A stretch of 64,000 nt of DNA. Source: Caulobacter segnis ATCC 21756 (GTDB taxonomy: Bacteria > Pseudomonadota > Alphaproteobacteria > Caulobacterales > Caulobacteraceae). The stretch is from assembly GCF_000092285.1 (NCBI RefSeq), contig NC_014100.1:4588001-4652000 (forward strand), written 5' to 3'. Made by a program: the position numbers and the translations under genes. Shown here piece after piece: positions 16,657 through 26,696 of this stretch; the first letter of the stretch is position 1; every line of letters begins with the position of its first letter. The notes below the pieces were generated by a model. It was not told where the DNA came from. It made no database searches and saw nothing but the letters and a program-made list of their open reading frames with translations.

Positions 16657-16790
16657 CCGGGAAAGGCGGCAACCTTCGCCTTGCCCGCCGCGTTCCTCGG
16701 CTCCCAACCTGAACGGCGCTTCATCGGCGCGCCGGAAAATGGCCTCGCGGCGGCCTTCGCGCGGGCCAAGGTTGCGGCTAAGGAGTTCGC

Positions 16791-17447
16791 ATGACCACTC
16801 GCCGTTTCCTCATCGCGGCCGGCCTGGCCGCCGCCGTCGCCTCGGCTGGAGCAGCCTCTCCGGCCCTGGCTCAGAACACCGCGCCGGTCCCGGCCGCCCT
16901 GACCGCCGAGCAGAAGGCCCTGGTCAACAAGGCCACGGCCTATGTCCAGAGCCTGGGCTCGGCCAAGGGTCGGTTCGTCCAGACCGACGCCCGCGGCACG
17001 CGGACGCAAGGGACCTTCTATCTGCAGCGCCCCGGCAAGGCCCGGTTCGCCTATGACGCGCCGGCCGGCCTGCTGGTCGTGTCGAACGGTAACAACGTCA
17101 ACATCTGGGACAGCCGGCTGAAGACCTACGAGAGCTATCCGCTCAGCAAGACGCCGCTGAATCTGCTGCTGGCGCGCGAGGTGCGGCTGGACCGCGGCGT
17201 CGTGATCACCGACGTGCGCCGCCTGGCCGACGGGTTCTCGATCGTGGCCCAGGACGCCAAGCGCCAGGCGCTGGGCAAGATCGCGCTGGATTTCTCGGAC
17301 GGTCCTGTCGCCCTGATGGGCTGGACGGTCACCGACATCAAGGGCGGGCAGATCCGCGTGCGCCTGACCGACTTTGGTCCCGCCTCGGGGCTCGACCCCA
17401 AGCTGTTCGTCCTGACCGATCCTCGTCCCAAGGTAGGCCGGCCCTAG
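16791..17447 (+). CDS. lolA: Outer-membrane lipoprotein carrier protein LolA
   Basis: LolA carries lipoproteins through the periplasm from LolCDE to the outer membrane. The 218-residue precursor has a signal peptide (RRFLIAAGLAAAVASAG, cut near ALA-QNT). The mature part has the expected GRFVQTDARGTRTQGTFYLQRPGKARFAYD, then SNGNNVNIWDSRLKTYESYPL and DGPVALMGWTVTD. It lies 134 bp downstream of ftsK on the same strand, the usual ftsK-lolA order, and may be cotranscribed with it. Confidence 0.9.
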   Translation: MTTRRFLIAAGLAAAVASAGAASPALAQNTAPVPAALTAEQKALVNKATAYVQSLGSAKGRFVQTDARGTRTQGTFYLQRPGKARFAYDAPAGLLVVSNGNNVNIWDSRLKTYESYPLSKTPLNLLLAREVRLDRGVVITDVRRLADGFSIVAQDAKRQALGKIALDFSDGPVALMGWTVTDIKGGQIRVRLTDFGPASGLDPKLFVLTDPRPKVGRP

Positions 17448-17495
17448 TGGTTTTGTGACATTCTCACAACATGCAAGAATCAACACGCCTTTCAC

Positions 17496-17525
17496 TTGAC
17501 TAAAAATTAGGACGTGGCATATTTA
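17496..17525 (+). promoter_or_regulatory. Strong sigma-73/sigma-70-like promoter
   Basis: TTGACT at 17496-17501 and TATTTA at 17520-17525 are spaced 18 bp apart in an AT-rich stretch standing out from GC-rich surroundings. A start about seven bases on would fall at or near A17532, the A of an ATG. Confidence 0.55.
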
Positions 17526-17531
17526 ACACGC

Positions 17532-17649
17532 ATGGCGAAGAGCGACCGACCCGCTCCTCGCGAACCGTGCCGGATTCTATCCCCTCCCGGCGGCGGCATG
17601 AGAGACTAGACTTTCGTCCCCGGGCGCCGATGCGCCCGGGGCGTTTTTC
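17532..17649 (+). ncRNA. Candidate small RNA, possibly encoding a leaderless 25-residue peptide
   Basis: Between the promoter-like element and a strong terminator lies a unit of about 118 nt. It may be a regulatory RNA: it contains CCCCTCCCGG, which resembles an anti-Shine-Dalgarno loop. It also opens exactly at the predicted start with ATG GCG AAG and stays in frame for 25 codons to TAG 17607-17609, giving a product that begins MAKSDRPAPREP. Leaderless mRNAs are frequent in Caulobacter, so either reading is possible. I do not recognise a named RNA family. The unit is between lolA and xth, both on the same strand. Confidence 0.45.
17618..17649 (+). terminator. Intrinsic terminator of the candidate small RNA
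   Basis: CCCCGGGCGC at 17618-17627 pairs with GCGCCCGGGG at 17632-17641 around a four-base loop, followed by CGTTTTTCTTT. A partial copy of the same pattern (GATGCGCCCCGGGTGTTTTTC) follows about 45 bp further on and could be a back-up terminator. Confidence 0.82.
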
Positions 17650-17736
17650 TTTGGACTCCCCCGGTCGGCTGAGCGCGCCCGATGCGCCCCGGGTGTTTTT
17701 CTTTTCAGGGCCGGCCAAACGCCCTAAAGCCAGCCC

Positions 17737-18543
17737 ATGCGCCTCCGTATCGCCACCTGGAACGTCAATTCCGTCCGCCTTCGCGCCGAACAGGCCGCCC
17801 GTTTCGTCGACGAGCACGCGCCGGATGTCCTGTGCATGCAGGAAATCAAGTGCCAGGACGGCGAGTTCCCGCGCGAGGCCTTCGAGGCCATGGGCCTGCC
17901 GCACCTGAAGATCGCGGGCCAGAAAGGCTGGCACGGCGTGGCCATCGCCTCGCGCCTGCCGATCGAGGACGTCCCGACCCTGATGAACTGCCGAGAAGGC
18001 CACGCCCGCTGCGTGGCGGTGAAGGTCGCAGGGGTCGAGATCCAGAACTTCTACATCCCGGCCGGCGGCGACCTGCCCGACCGGGCGGCCAACCCCAAGT
18101 TCGACCACAAGCTCGACTTCTACGAGACCCTGACGGCCGCGCTGAAGAAGCGCGACCCCAAGGACCCGCTGATCGTGACGGGCGACCTCAACATCGCGCC
18201 CGGCGAGAACGACGTCTGGAGCCACCGGCAGATGCTGAAGGTCGTCAGCCACACGCCGCCCGAGCTCGAGGCCTTCGACGCCCTGATCAAGTCCATGGAC
18301 CTGCTGGACCTGCCGCGCCTGGCGACGCCGGAGCCGGACAAGCTGTTCTCGTGGTGGAGCTACCGCGCCGCCGACTTCCGCAAGTCCAACCGCGGCCTGC
18401 GGCTGGACCACATCCTGGCCAGCCCGGGCCTGCGTGACGCGGCGATCGTGGACGGGCAGGTCGCCTCGCGCGTCCACGACGACGTCCGCGAATGGGAGCG
18501 GCCCAGCGACCACGCCCCGGTGACGGCGGACCTGAAGGTCTAG
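17737..18543 (+). CDS. xth: Exodeoxyribonuclease III (AP endonuclease)
   Basis: Cuts DNA at abasic sites and trims damaged 3' ends in base excision repair. The 268-residue protein has the whole EEP-nuclease motif set: the metal site ATWNVNSVR near the start, MQEIKCQD (catalytic Glu), GDLNIAPGENDVW (Asp/Asn), the LRLDHILAS near the end and the catalytic SDHAPV (Asp-His pair). Its stop overlaps the end of the convergent SDR gene by four bases. A candidate small-RNA unit with a terminator lies directly upstream, so the gene needs its own promoter or read-through. Confidence 0.95.
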   Translation: MRLRIATWNVNSVRLRAEQAARFVDEHAPDVLCMQEIKCQDGEFPREAFEAMGLPHLKIAGQKGWHGVAIASRLPIEDVPTLMNCREGHARCVAVKVAGVEIQNFYIPAGGDLPDRAANPKFDHKLDFYETLTAALKKRDPKDPLIVTGDLNIAPGENDVWSHRQMLKVVSHTPPELEAFDALIKSMDLLDLPRLATPEPDKLFSWWSYRAADFRKSNRGLRLDHILASPGLRDAAIVDGQVASRVHDDVREWERPSDHAPVTADLKV

Positions 18544-19415
18544 AAGTAGCCCGCCTCCGCGATATCCTCGATCAGGCCCGGACCGGTCGGGGCCCAGCCC
18601 AGGGTCTCGCGCGTCCAGGCGCTGGAGGTCGCCGCGTCCATGCCCGCGAACATGGCGAACCACCCGAAGTGCTCGGCCGGACGGCTCTCGACGGGCAGGT
18701 TCAGGCCCTGTCCGATGGCGGCGGCGATCTCGCGGAACGGCACGCCCTCCTCGGCCACCGCGTGGTAGCGCTCACCGCCGACGCCGCGTTCGAGCGCGAG
18801 GCGATAGACCTTGGCCGCGTCCAGGCGATGCACGCCCGACCAGCGGTTCTCGCCGTCGCCGATATAGGCCGAGACGCCGGTGCGGCGGGCGATATCGATC
18901 AACATCGGCACAAAGCCATGATCGCCGGCGCCATGGGTCGAGGGGGCCAGCCGCACGGTCGAGGCGCGGACACCCTTGGCGAGCAGGCTCGCCGCCGCTG
19001 ATTCCGAGACGCGCGGATAGCCGCCGACGCCCTCGGCCGGCAGGTCATTCTCCGTCGCCAGGCGCCCGGACGCCAGCCGCGCCGTGCCGGAGGTGACCAG
19101 CAGCGGCCTATCCGATCCGGCCAGGCCTTCGCCAAGAGCCTCGATCGCGCGCCGATCCAACTGGCAGCTCTCCGCGAAGCGCGAGAAGTCGTGGTCGAAG
19201 GCGGTGTGGATCACGCCATCGGCCGAGGCGGCCGCCTCGGTGAGGACATCGGCGTCCTCGAGAACGCCCCGCACGACCTCCGCGCCCAGCGCCTCCAGCG
19301 CCGCGGCGCCGCCGTCGGAGCGCGCGAGCCCCACGACGGCATGCCCCTGAGCGAGCAATTCCTGGACGACGGCCGCGCCGACGAAACCCGTGGCGCCGGT
19401 GACGAAAACACGCAT
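18540..19415 (-). CDS. SDR family NAD(P)-dependent epimerase/oxidoreductase
   Basis: A 291-residue extended-SDR protein. The NAD(P)-binding motif is VFVTGATGFVGAAVV at the very start; the usual catalytic Tyr/Lys pair is not obvious at the expected position, where the sequence reads YPRVSES, so Tyr may be kept but Lys lost. Such proteins act as reductases, epimerases or redox sensors; the substrate is unknown. It is divergent from an XRE regulator across 91 bp with a palindrome between, so it is probably that regulator's target. Confidence 0.83.
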   Translation of the reverse strand: MRVFVTGATGFVGAAVVQELLAQGHAVVGLARSDGGAAALEALGAEVVRGVLEDADVLTEAAASADGVIHTAFDHDFSRFAESCQLDRRAIEALGEGLAGSDRPLLVTSGTARLASGRLATENDLPAEGVGGYPRVSESAAASLLAKGVRASTVRLAPSTHGAGDHGFVPMLIDIARRTGVSAYIGDGENRWSGVHRLDAAKVYRLALERGVGGERYHAVAEEGVPFREIAAAIGQGLNLPVESRPAEHFGWFAMFAGMDAATSSAWTRETLGWAPTGPGLIEDIAEAGYF

Positions 19416-19481
19416 GAGACTGATCTCCGAGATTTACCCGGCGATCCTGTCTGGTAGGCTTATCATGTTAAAGTAGGGACT

Positions 19482-19495
19482 TTATACAGGTATAA
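19482..19495. promoter_or_regulatory. 14-bp palindrome between the SDR and XRE genes
   Basis: TTATACAGGTATAA consists of TTATAC and GTATAA around two central bases. It sits in an AT-rich patch 12-25 bp before the regulator start, placed so that binding could repress both divergent genes. Confidence 0.5.
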
Positions 19496-19506
19496 CGCCT
19501 AACAGG

Positions 19507-20349
19507 ATGAGCGTGTCAGTTCCGAGCGAGACCCGTCTGGGGGCTTATCTGCGCGACCGCCGAGCGCGGCTGGACGCCATGGCGTTGGGCTTTTCGGGCT
19601 CGCGCCGACGGACGCCCGGCCTGCGTCGCGAGGAGGTCGCGCAGCGCGCGCACATCAGCGCCACCTGGTACACCTGGCTGGAGCAGGGCCGCGGCGGCGC
19701 GCCTTCCGCCGATGTTCTCGACCGCATCGCCCGCGCGCTGATGCTGACCGATGTGGAGCGCGAGCACCTGTTCCTGCTGGGTCTCGGGCGTCCGCCCGAG
19801 CCTCGATATCGCGGGAACCTGGATGTCTCGCCCCGGCTTCAGCGCGTCCTGGACGTGCTGGACCCCAGCCCGGCCATGATCAAGACCCTGACCTGGGACG
19901 TCGTGGCCTGGAATCGCGCCGCCGCCATCGTCTTCGGCGACTACGGCGCGGCGGCGCTCGAGGATCGCAACATCCTGCGCCGCATCTTCTGCGATCCGCG
20001 ATCGCGCGCCGCCAACTTCGATTGGGAAGCGGTGGCCCGGTTCGTGGTGGCCGCGTTCCGGGTGGACGTGGCGCGCGCCGGCGCGGGGGCCGAGGCGGCG
20101 GCCGCCGCCTTGGTCGACGAACTGCGCCGCCGCAGTCCCGATTTCGCCGCCATGTGGGCCGCCAACGACGTCGGCGATCACCATCAAGGTGTAAAGCGGC
20201 TGCGCCACCCCCTGCTGGGCGAGGTCGCCTTCGAATATTCCGCCTTCGCCGTCGATGGCCGGCCGGATCTCGGCATGATCGTCTACAACCCGACGCAGGC
20301 CGAAACGGTCAAGCGCCTGGGCGAGCTCGTGGACGCGACGGGGCTTTAG
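19507..20349 (+). CDS. XRE family regulator with MmyB-like ligand-binding domain
   Basis: The 280-residue protein has an N-terminal helix-turn-helix (about residues 25-80: [30 protein letters not shown]). The remaining 190 residues match the MmyB-like PAS-type domain: [26 protein letters not shown], later NILRRIF and [14 protein letters not shown]. These regulators usually bind small hydrophobic ligands and control a neighbouring dehydrogenase, here the divergent SDR gene. The ATG at 19507 is taken as the start. It overlaps the end of the convergent chemoreceptor gene by four bases. Confidence 0.9.
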   Translation: MSVSVPSETRLGAYLRDRRARLDAMALGFSGSRRRTPGLRREEVAQRAHISATWYTWLEQGRGGAPSADVLDRIARALMLTDVEREHLFLLGLGRPPEPRYRGNLDVSPRLQRVLDVLDPSPAMIKTLTWDVVAWNRAAAIVFGDYGAAALEDRNILRRIFCDPRSRAANFDWEAVARFVVAAFRVDVARAGAGAEAAAAALVDELRRRSPDFAAMWAANDVGDHHQGVKRLRHPLLGEVAFEYSAFAVDGRPDLGMIVYNPTQAETVKRLGELVDATGL

Positions 20350-22157
20350 GCCGCCAGCGCCCGCGCCGCCGCTTCGCTGACCTTGAACTGGCTCATCAAG
20401 CGGGCCAGGTCGTCGGCCTCGCTGGCGAGGCTGTGGCTGGCGGCGGTGGCTTCCTCGACCATCGCCGCGTTCTGCTGGGTCACCTGGTCCATCTGATTGA
20501 CGGCGACATTGACCTCGCCCAGGCCGGTGGCCTGTTCGCGCGCCGAGGCGGCGATCTCGGTGACGATCCCGCTGACGTCGATGACCTTGGCGACGATGCT
20601 TTCCAGCGCCTTGCCGGTCTGGCCGACCAGATCGACGCCCACCGTGACCTGGTTGGTCGACAGGGTGATCAGCGACTTGATCTCCTTGGCGGCGTCGGCC
20701 GAGCGTTGGGCCAGAGCCCGCACTTCCTGGGCGACGACGGCGAAGCCGCGACCCGCCTCGCCCGCCCGGGCGGCTTCGACGCCGGCGTTCAGGGCCAGCA
20801 GGTTGGTCTGGAAGGCGATTTCGTCGATGACGCCGATGATCTGGCTGATCTGGCTGGACGAGCTTTCGATCTCGCTCATGGCGGCCACCGCGCGCTCGGC
20901 GATCTGGCCGCCGCTCTCGGCGTCGACCTTGGCGCCGCTGACGGCCGAGCGGGCGTGGCCCGCGCCTTCGGCGGTCTTGTTGACCGTGGCGGTGATCTCC
21001 TCCAGCGCCGCGGCGGTCTCTTCCAGGCTGGCGGCCTGCTGTTCGGTGCGACGCGACAGGTCGTCCGAAGCCGCCGAAATCTCACGGGCCCCGCCGCTGA
21101 TGGTCATGACGGCATGGCGAACGCCCGACATGACCCCTTCCAGCTTCGCGATCGACGCGTTGAAGTCGCTCTTGAGCTGCTCGGTCTTGGGAGAGAGCTG
21201 CTCGGTGATACGGTGCGTCAGGTCGCCGGTCGACAAGGCGTGCAGCCCCTTGCCCAGAGCCTCGATCGCGGCGCGATCCTCGGCCGCTTCCCGCGCCCGC
21301 TGAGCCTCGGTCCGGGCGCGCTCGGCTTCGCCGGCTTCGCGCATCGCGCCGGTTTCCTGCTCGAGACGGATGGCCCGGAGGCTGTTTTCCTTGAAGGTCT
21401 CGAAGGCGCGAGACAGCGAACCCACCTCGTCGGCGCGGTCGCGGTCCGGCGTTTCGACATCGAAATCGCCATCGGCCAGCCGCAGCATCGACTGGGTCAT
21501 GCGCCCGACCGGCGCGGCGACCAGGCTGGTCAGTTGCCAACCCATGCCCACGGCGATGACCAGAAGGCCGACGCCGCCACCGATCAGCATGGCGACCGAC
21601 GAGAAGATCGCCTTGTGCTGGGCGGCTTCGCGCATGGCCATCCGCGCCTGTTCGGTCTTGCGGATCGCGGTCACGCCCTTGGTGATGTGGGTGACACGAG
21701 CCTTCTCACCGGCGCTGATCAGGGTTTCACGGCCCACGTCCCGAGCGGCCGGATCGAGCCCGGCCTGGGTCAGGGGCTGACCGTATTGGTCGAGCCAGAC
21801 CTTGGCGTCGGCCTTCGCCTTGGCCAGAGCGGCCTTTTGCTCGGCGGTGAGGTCTGAGGCCTCCAGCTTCGCAACGGACTCGTCGAACTGTTTCCAGCCT
21901 TCGGTATAGGAGCCCATGTACTTGGCGCTGCCGGTCAGCAGGACGCCGCGCATCTGGGAATTGACGCGAAGGATACCCTTTTCGGCGGTCTGGGTCTGAT
22001 CGACGATCGACTTGCTCTCGTCGTTCAGCCGGATGGCCTTTTGCATGCCCGAGAGCTGCAGGAAGACACTGAGGATCATCGCCACGGCGGCGCCCAGCAG
22101 AAGGCCGAACGACAGCATGATCTTGTTACGGATCGACATGTTCTTCAGGAAAGACAT
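20346..22157 (-). CDS. Methyl-accepting chemotaxis protein
   Basis: A 603-residue transmembrane chemoreceptor. Membrane segment 1 is at about residues 12-34, the periplasmic helical sensor at 35-185 (four-helix-bundle type), segment 2 at about 190-210, then a HAMP domain ([20 protein letters not shown]) and a long signalling coiled coil. The CheA/CheW tip reads [20 protein letters not shown]. There is no C-terminal CheR-binding pentapeptide; the end is EAAARALAA. It follows the porin gene by 40 bp on the same strand with a GGAG before its start, so the two are probably one transcript. Confidence 0.94.
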   Translation of the reverse strand: MSFLKNMSIRNKIMLSFGLLLGAAVAMILSVFLQLSGMQKAIRLNDESKSIVDQTQTAEKGILRVNSQMRGVLLTGSAKYMGSYTEGWKQFDESVAKLEASDLTAEQKAALAKAKADAKVWLDQYGQPLTQAGLDPAARDVGRETLISAGEKARVTHITKGVTAIRKTEQARMAMREAAQHKAIFSSVAMLIGGGVGLLVIAVGMGWQLTSLVAAPVGRMTQSMLRLADGDFDVETPDRDRADEVGSLSRAFETFKENSLRAIRLEQETGAMREAGEAERARTEAQRAREAAEDRAAIEALGKGLHALSTGDLTHRITEQLSPKTEQLKSDFNASIAKLEGVMSGVRHAVMTISGGAREISAASDDLSRRTEQQAASLEETAAALEEITATVNKTAEGAGHARSAVSGAKVDAESGGQIAERAVAAMSEIESSSSQISQIIGVIDEIAFQTNLLALNAGVEAARAGEAGRGFAVVAQEVRALAQRSADAAKEIKSLITLSTNQVTVGVDLVGQTGKALESIVAKVIDVSGIVTEIAASAREQATGLGEVNVAVNQMDQVTQQNAAMVEEATAASHSLASEADDLARLMSQFKVSEAAARALAA

Positions 22158-22197
22158 CGGATCTCCAGACCGCCTAAGTTGACAATTCGAATTCGGC

Positions 22198-23610
22198 TTA
22201 GAACTCGATCTGCATGCGGGCCTGGAAGACCGTCACGTCAGCGTCGTTCTCGATCGTGCCGATGCGACGATTGTTGACCTTCGCCTTGGTCACGTTCGCC
22301 ATGAAGCGGACGTTGCTTTGCGGATACCAGTTCACGCCGGCGGTCAGGCCCTTGTAGGTGCCCGCGGTCGCCAGGCCCGGCTGGCTGGCCAAGGCGGTCA
22401 CGGCGTTGGGGCTCATCTTGGTCAGGTCGGCGTAGTCGTAGCGACCCGCCAGTTCGAAGGCGCCCATGCCGCCCTTGTCGACCGGATGCAGGATCTTGAC
22501 CTTGCCGAATTGACCGGCCGCGCTGTAGGGGCGGGTTTCGCCGGTCGGGAACCAGCTGGCCAAGGCGTAGCCGGTGACGATGTTGAAGTCCTTGCCGCCG
22601 TTGGCCGCGCTTTGGGTCGTGGCGACGCGGTTGACCTTGATCTGGGCGAGTTCGCCCTGCACCGAGACCGTCTTGTGCTTCCAGGCCGCTTCGGCGGCGA
22701 TGGTGGTGTCGCTCTTGCCGACGGCGCCGGTCGACAGCAGCACGCCGCCCGCCGAGGTCTGCGGCTTGTAAGCCGTGTTCGCCGCCGCCGAATAGGTGAA
22801 GCCGGTTTCGCCGCCGGTGTCGCGGTAGCGAGCCGAGACACCCAGGTGAACCGCGTCGTCCGCCGTCATGATCGGCGCATAGGTGCCGCGGACCATGAAG
22901 CCCGAGCGCTCCTTGGCGTTGTTGGCGACATAGCCGCCCGACGAGACGTCGGCCTTGTTGATCGAGTCGCCTTGCAGCGCGCCGCGCAGCGACCAGTTCT
23001 TGCCGACCTTGGTGGCCTGCGCCGCGAGCACGAAGCCGTTGTCGGTCAGATCACCGAACGGACCACGCTCCATAAAGGTGATCGTCTTGATCGAGGTGAG
23101 GTTCTCGAGACCGCCGACCTTCTGGTTGCCGACGGTGAGCAGCACGCCGCTCTTGGTCTTGTATTCGATGACCGCGTCATCCCAGCCCCAGGCGCCGCCG
23201 TTGGCCGCGCCGCCTTCGATCCGATAGGCGAAGGCGCCGAACTGGCCCTCGGCGCCGAGGAACACCTGGCGGGCGCGATATTGGCGAGACTTGTAGGACG
23301 CGCCGGTGTCGCGATCGACATTGACGTTGACGCCGTCGATCAACACGCGACCGCGCAGCTTGAAGGTGGCGCCACTGGCGTCCGTGAAGCGCGGCGAGCC
23401 TTCCCACTTGATCTGGGTGGCGGGGGCCGGAGCAGCGGCGGGCTTGGCCGCGCTCTTGGTCTCCAACGATTGGAGCCGCTCCTGCATGACTTTGATCTGC
23501 GCCTTCAGCTCCTCGAGCGAAGCGGCGTCAGTTTGCGGCGCCTCCTGGGCGGCGGCGACGCTGGCCAGCATGGAAGCGGCCAGCAAAGTTACGGAGAATA
23601 TTTTGCGCAC
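22198..23610 (-). CDS. OprO/OprP-like outer-membrane porin
   Basis: A 470-residue porin. It has a signal peptide ([16 protein letters not shown]), a short coiled coil (about residues 30-52, [21 protein letters not shown] shortened), then a 16-stranded-barrel type region with alternating polar/aromatic strands and a C-terminal IEF with the aromatic end expected for BAM insertion. It resembles the phosphate-selective porin O/P family. Specificity for phosphate is not shown; I found no clear Pho box in the 267 bp upstream. The chemoreceptor gene follows 40 bp downstream. Confidence 0.85.
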   Translation of the reverse strand: MRKIFSVTLLAASMLASVAAAQEAPQTDAASLEELKAQIKVMQERLQSLETKSAAKPAAAPAPATQIKWEGSPRFTDASGATFKLRGRVLIDGVNVNVDRDTGASYKSRQYRARQVFLGAEGQFGAFAYRIEGGAANGGAWGWDDAVIEYKTKSGVLLTVGNQKVGGLENLTSIKTITFMERGPFGDLTDNGFVLAAQATKVGKNWSLRGALQGDSINKADVSSGGYVANNAKERSGFMVRGTYAPIMTADDAVHLGVSARYRDTGGETGFTYSAAANTAYKPQTSAGGVLLSTGAVGKSDTTIAAEAAWKHKTVSVQGELAQIKVNRVATTQSAANGGKDFNIVTGYALASWFPTGETRPYSAAGQFGKVKILHPVDKGGMGAFELAGRYDYADLTKMSPNAVTALASQPGLATAGTYKGLTAGVNWYPQSNVRFMANVTKAKVNNRRIGTIENDADVTVFQARMQIEF

Positions 23611-23877
23611 GAGAGATCGCCCTGTTTTCCGAGAAAACTAGATTTGTTGGGCGCAGTTGATCGGCTCGGCCGGTGAATTCGTGATTAATCCATCGTGAGC
23701 CGCGACAATATGACCTATCCAGGAACGAAGTTTTGCATCAGTTCCTCAAAGAGCGTCCGTGAGACGCGGCTTTTCATGGATAATCTTTTGGTTGCGGGGC
23801 GAAGTCCCATCAACTCCACGGATCCGAAGTGTCGCGAGGAAGACCGAAGGAACGCGGCGTTTCCTAACGCGGCGCGT

Positions 23878-24591
23878 TCAACCCTCGGCCGCGACCACCC
23901 CGAACTTGATCCAGAGGGCCTGGTCCTTGAGGTTCTTGCGAACCCAGGCGGCGTGGACTTCGCGCTCGGCGTCGGTGGAGCGGGGGGCGAGCGGCCGGGG
24001 GCGTGACCCGTACGAGCCTTGGATCGCGGCGGAAACAGCAAGGGTCTCGACCACGTGGGTCAGCTCGAGAGCGCGCTCCTTGCCGCCCTGCAGCTCGAGA
24101 TAGACCTCGGCCAACAGGTGGGCGTCGATCAGGGCGCCGTGCTTGTCGCGGCTTTCCAGGCTGATCTTGAAGCGTTTGCACAGCGCGTCGAGCGAGTTGT
24201 ACATGCCCGGAAAGCGCTTCTTGGCCATGGCCAGGGTGTCGACCCAGCGATCCTCGCGGATCGGGGCGCGGCCGCACTTCTCAAGCTCGAAATTGACGAA
24301 CTGACGGTCGAAGGCGGCGTTGTGGGCCACGACGACGCTGTCGCCGACGAACTCGACGAAGCGGTCGGCGATCTCGTGGAACTTGGGCTTGCCGGTCAGG
24401 AAGGCGCTCGAGAGGCCGTGGACCTTCTCGGCCTCGGCCGGCATGTCCCGCAGCGGGTCGCAATATTCGTGGAACGAGCGGCCGGTCGGCATGAAGTCGA
24501 CCACCTCGATACAGCCGATTTCAACCAGGCGATCGCCCGTCTTGGGATCGAAGCCGGTCGTTTCGGTGTCGAGGATGATCTCGCGGGCCAT
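23878..24591 (-). CDS. dnaQ: DNA polymerase III epsilon subunit (proofreading exonuclease)
   Basis: The 3'-5' proofreading subunit of the replicative polymerase. The 237 residues carry all DnaQ motifs: Exo I DTETTGFD, Exo II HNAAFDRQF, and Exo III-epsilon HGALIDAHLLA (His and Asp). The C-terminal part (about 185-237) would contact the alpha subunit. It is the last gene of a minus-strand run ppsR-maf-aroE-coaE-dnaQ reading away from the origin, with 31 bp to coaE. Confidence 0.95.
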   Translation of the reverse strand: MAREIILDTETTGFDPKTGDRLVEIGCIEVVDFMPTGRSFHEYCDPLRDMPAEAEKVHGLSSAFLTGKPKFHEIADRFVEFVGDSVVVAHNAAFDRQFVNFELEKCGRAPIREDRWVDTLAMAKKRFPGMYNSLDALCKRFKISLESRDKHGALIDAHLLAEVYLELQGGKERALELTHVVETLAVSAAIQGSYGSRPRPLAPRSTDAEREVHAAWVRKNLKDQALWIKFGVVAAEG

Positions 24592-24622
24592 GGCCCTTCT
24601 TTGCGACCGTTCGACTTCCGCA

Positions 24623-25222
24623 TCAAGCGTGACGGGAAGTTCTCAACAGAGTCAGAAGGTCGCGGACCTGCTTCCGGGCATGCTCGACGCCCTGGCCGGT
24701 GTCGATGACGAAATCGGCCAGGGCGCGCTTCTCGGCGTCCGGGGTTTGGCGCGCCAGGATCGCCTCGAACTTCTCGGGCGTCATCTCCGGGCGAGCCAGC
24801 ACGCGGGCGCGCTGGACCTCGGGCGGGGCGGACACCACGACGACCTTGTCGACGCTTTTCTGGCCGCCGGTTTCGAACAGCAAAGGGATATCGAGGACGA
24901 CGATCTCGTGGTTCTCGGCCTGGGCTTTCTGGAAGAAGCCGATCCGGTGGGCGCCGACCAGGGGGTGGACGATCGCCTCCAGCTTGGCCAGCGCCTCGGG
25001 ATCGCCGACCACCTTTGCGCTCAGCTTGGCGCGGTCGATCGCGCCGTCGACCACCACGCCGGGGAAGGCGGCCTCGACCGGCGCGACGGCCGCGCCGCCG
25101 ACGGCATAGAGCGCGTGGACGGCGGCGTCGGAGTCGTAGACGGGCACGCCCTCGGCCTCGAACATGGCGGCGGTCGTGGACTTGCCCATGCCGATCGATC
25201 CGGTGAGACCCAGGATCAGCAT
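24623..25222 (-). CDS. coaE: Dephospho-CoA kinase
   Basis: Catalyses the last step of coenzyme A synthesis, phosphorylating dephospho-CoA. The 199-residue protein opens with the P-loop [12 protein letters not shown] and continues with the family hallmarks: [23 protein letters not shown] and [12 protein letters not shown], then [21 protein letters not shown] split by a turn. Three bases separate it from the aroE stop, indicating an operon. Confidence 0.95.
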   Translation of the reverse strand: MLILGLTGSIGMGKSTTAAMFEAEGVPVYDSDAAVHALYAVGGAAVAPVEAAFPGVVVDGAIDRAKLSAKVVGDPEALAKLEAIVHPLVGAHRIGFFQKAQAENHEIVVLDIPLLFETGGQKSVDKVVVVSAPPEVQRARVLARPEMTPEKFEAILARQTPDAEKRALADFVIDTGQGVEHARKQVRDLLTLLRTSRHA

Positions 25223-25225
25223 GAC

Positions 25226-26095
25226 TTAGGCCTCGCCCAGCAGCGTCAGGGCAAGTCCCCGGACATCGACGTCGGCGGAGGGCGCGACACCATAGATCGC
25301 CTCGAAGGTCGGTATGGCCTGGCGCAGCAGCATCTCCAGGCCGTCGACCGTGCGAAGACCCGCCGCCTCGGCGCGGCGCAGGAACTCGGTGCGCAGCGGC
25401 TTGTAGACCATGTCCATGACCACGGCGGTCTTCGGCGTCAGGGACAGGTCGGCCGCCGGGCCCTCGCCGCCGCCCAAGCCTAGCGAGGTGGCGTTGATCA
25501 CAAGCCCTGCGTCAGCCAGCAGGCCGGGGAGGGCGGCTTCTTCGACCGCGACGACCTTGGCGCCGAACGCGTCGACCAATTCCTGGGCGCGGGCCAGGGT
25601 GCGGTTGACGATACGGATCTCCGGCGCGCCGGCCAGGAGGAGGGCGGCGACCGCCCCCCGCGCCGCGCCGCCGGCGCCGAGGATCACGACCGGGGCGGAT
25701 TTGGCGTCGAAGCCCGGCGCCTGGGTTTCAACCGCGCCCAGCAGGCCCGGCCCGTCGGTATTGTCGGCATGGACGGAGCCGTCGGCCGCGAACAACAGCA
25801 GGTTGGCCGCCCCGGCCATCCTGGCCAGGTCGCTGGCGGTGTCGGCCATCGCCAACGCCCGCTCCTTGAAAGGAATGGTGACGTTGACGCCGCGCACCGC
25901 GCCGCCGCGCAGGCCGTCGACGAAGGTCTCGAACCGATCGGCCGCCGGGGCGAAGGGCACATAGACCGCGTCGAGGCCCGCCGCCGCGATCCAGGCGTTG
26001 TGGATCACCGGGCTCATCGAGTGCTTGATCGGCTGGCCGCAGACGCCGCCGACGATGGCCGCGCCCGAAATCGTCCCCGAAATCGTCGAAGTCAT
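25226..26095 (-). CDS. aroE: Shikimate dehydrogenase
   Basis: NADPH-dependent reduction of 3-dehydroshikimate in aromatic amino acid synthesis. ATG 26095 gives 289 residues and overlaps the maf stop by four bases (ATGA). The shikimate-binding motif [16 protein letters not shown] is near residues 20-36, the catalytic lysine lies in [10 protein letters not shown], the cofactor loop is [12 protein letters not shown], and NRTLARA follows. An upstream extension to about 26233 is out of context and lies inside maf. Confidence 0.95.
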   Translation of the reverse strand: MTSTISGTISGAAIVGGVCGQPIKHSMSPVIHNAWIAAAGLDAVYVPFAPAADRFETFVDGLRGGAVRGVNVTIPFKERALAMADTASDLARMAGAANLLLFAADGSVHADNTDGPGLLGAVETQAPGFDAKSAPVVILGAGGAARGAVAALLLAGAPEIRIVNRTLARAQELVDAFGAKVVAVEEAALPGLLADAGLVINATSLGLGGGEGPAADLSLTPKTAVVMDMVYKPLRTEFLRRAEAAGLRTVDGLEMLLRQAIPTFEAIYGVAPSADVDVRGLALTLLGEA

Positions 26096-26691
26096 GCGAC
26101 GAGGGCTCCGTGAAGGCGCAGGAAATCCAAAAGTCCGACCAGGGGCAGACCCAGTATGGCGAAGTAGTCCCCGTCGACCTCGTCGAACAGCTGCACGCCC
26201 TCGCTCTCCAGTTCGTAGCAGCCGACCGACCACAACAGGGCCTCGCCGCGACGCTCTATATACTGGTCGAGCCAGGCCTCGCTGAACGGCCGCACCGAAA
26301 GCTTGGCGGTCTCGACGATCCGCCAGATCGGCTGGCCGTCGCGGGCGACGACCACGGCCGAGTGCAGCTTGTGGACCTGGCCGCGCAGCTCCAGCAGGCG
26401 CGCGCGGGCTTCGTCCAGGGTGTCGACCTTGTCGATCAGCTTGCCGCGCAGGTCGAGCGTCTGGTCAGCGCCGATCACCAAGCCGGACCGCTTGGTCGAG
26501 ACCTTGACCGCCTTCATCTCGGCCAGGGCGTCGGCGACGTCGCGCGGGGTGACATCCTCGGCCAGCAAGGCCGCCTTGGCGGCGTCCTCGTCGACGCCCG
26601 AGCCGACCGCCTCGAAGGCGACGCCGGCGTTTTTCAGGATCATCTGGCGGGCCGAGCTTTTGGACGCCAGGGTTACGGGGGTAAGCGTCAC
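26092..26691 (-). CDS. maf: Maf family nucleoside triphosphate pyrophosphatase
   Basis: Maf proteins hydrolyse modified or canonical nucleotides in a house-cleaning role. The 199 residues show the N-terminal [16 protein letters not shown] and the active-site [15 protein letters not shown], with the C-terminal [20 protein letters not shown]. The residue set is closer to the YceF (7-methyl-GTP) group than to YhdE, judged by eye. It is in a tight operon: five bases after ppsR and overlapping aroE. Confidence 0.88.
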   Translation of the reverse strand: MTLTPVTLASKSSARQMILKNAGVAFEAVGSGVDEDAAKAALLAEDVTPRDVADALAEMKAVKVSTKRSGLVIGADQTLDLRGKLIDKVDTLDEARARLLELRGQVHKLHSAVVVARDGQPIWRIVETAKLSVRPFSEAWLDQYIERRGEALLWSVGCYELESEGVQLFDEVDGDYFAILGLPLVGLLDFLRLHGALVA

Positions 26692-26696
26692 GGACG

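Noticed and set aside
14038..16707. A very long open frame (889 codons) on the minus strand opposite ftsK
   Set aside because: It lies antisense to a clear ftsK with all motifs. The sequence is low-complexity (Gly/Asp/His/Leu-rich) as expected for the complement of a GC-rich gene, so I treat it as a shadow. Similar antisense frames opposite leuS, mlaE and creS were rejected too.
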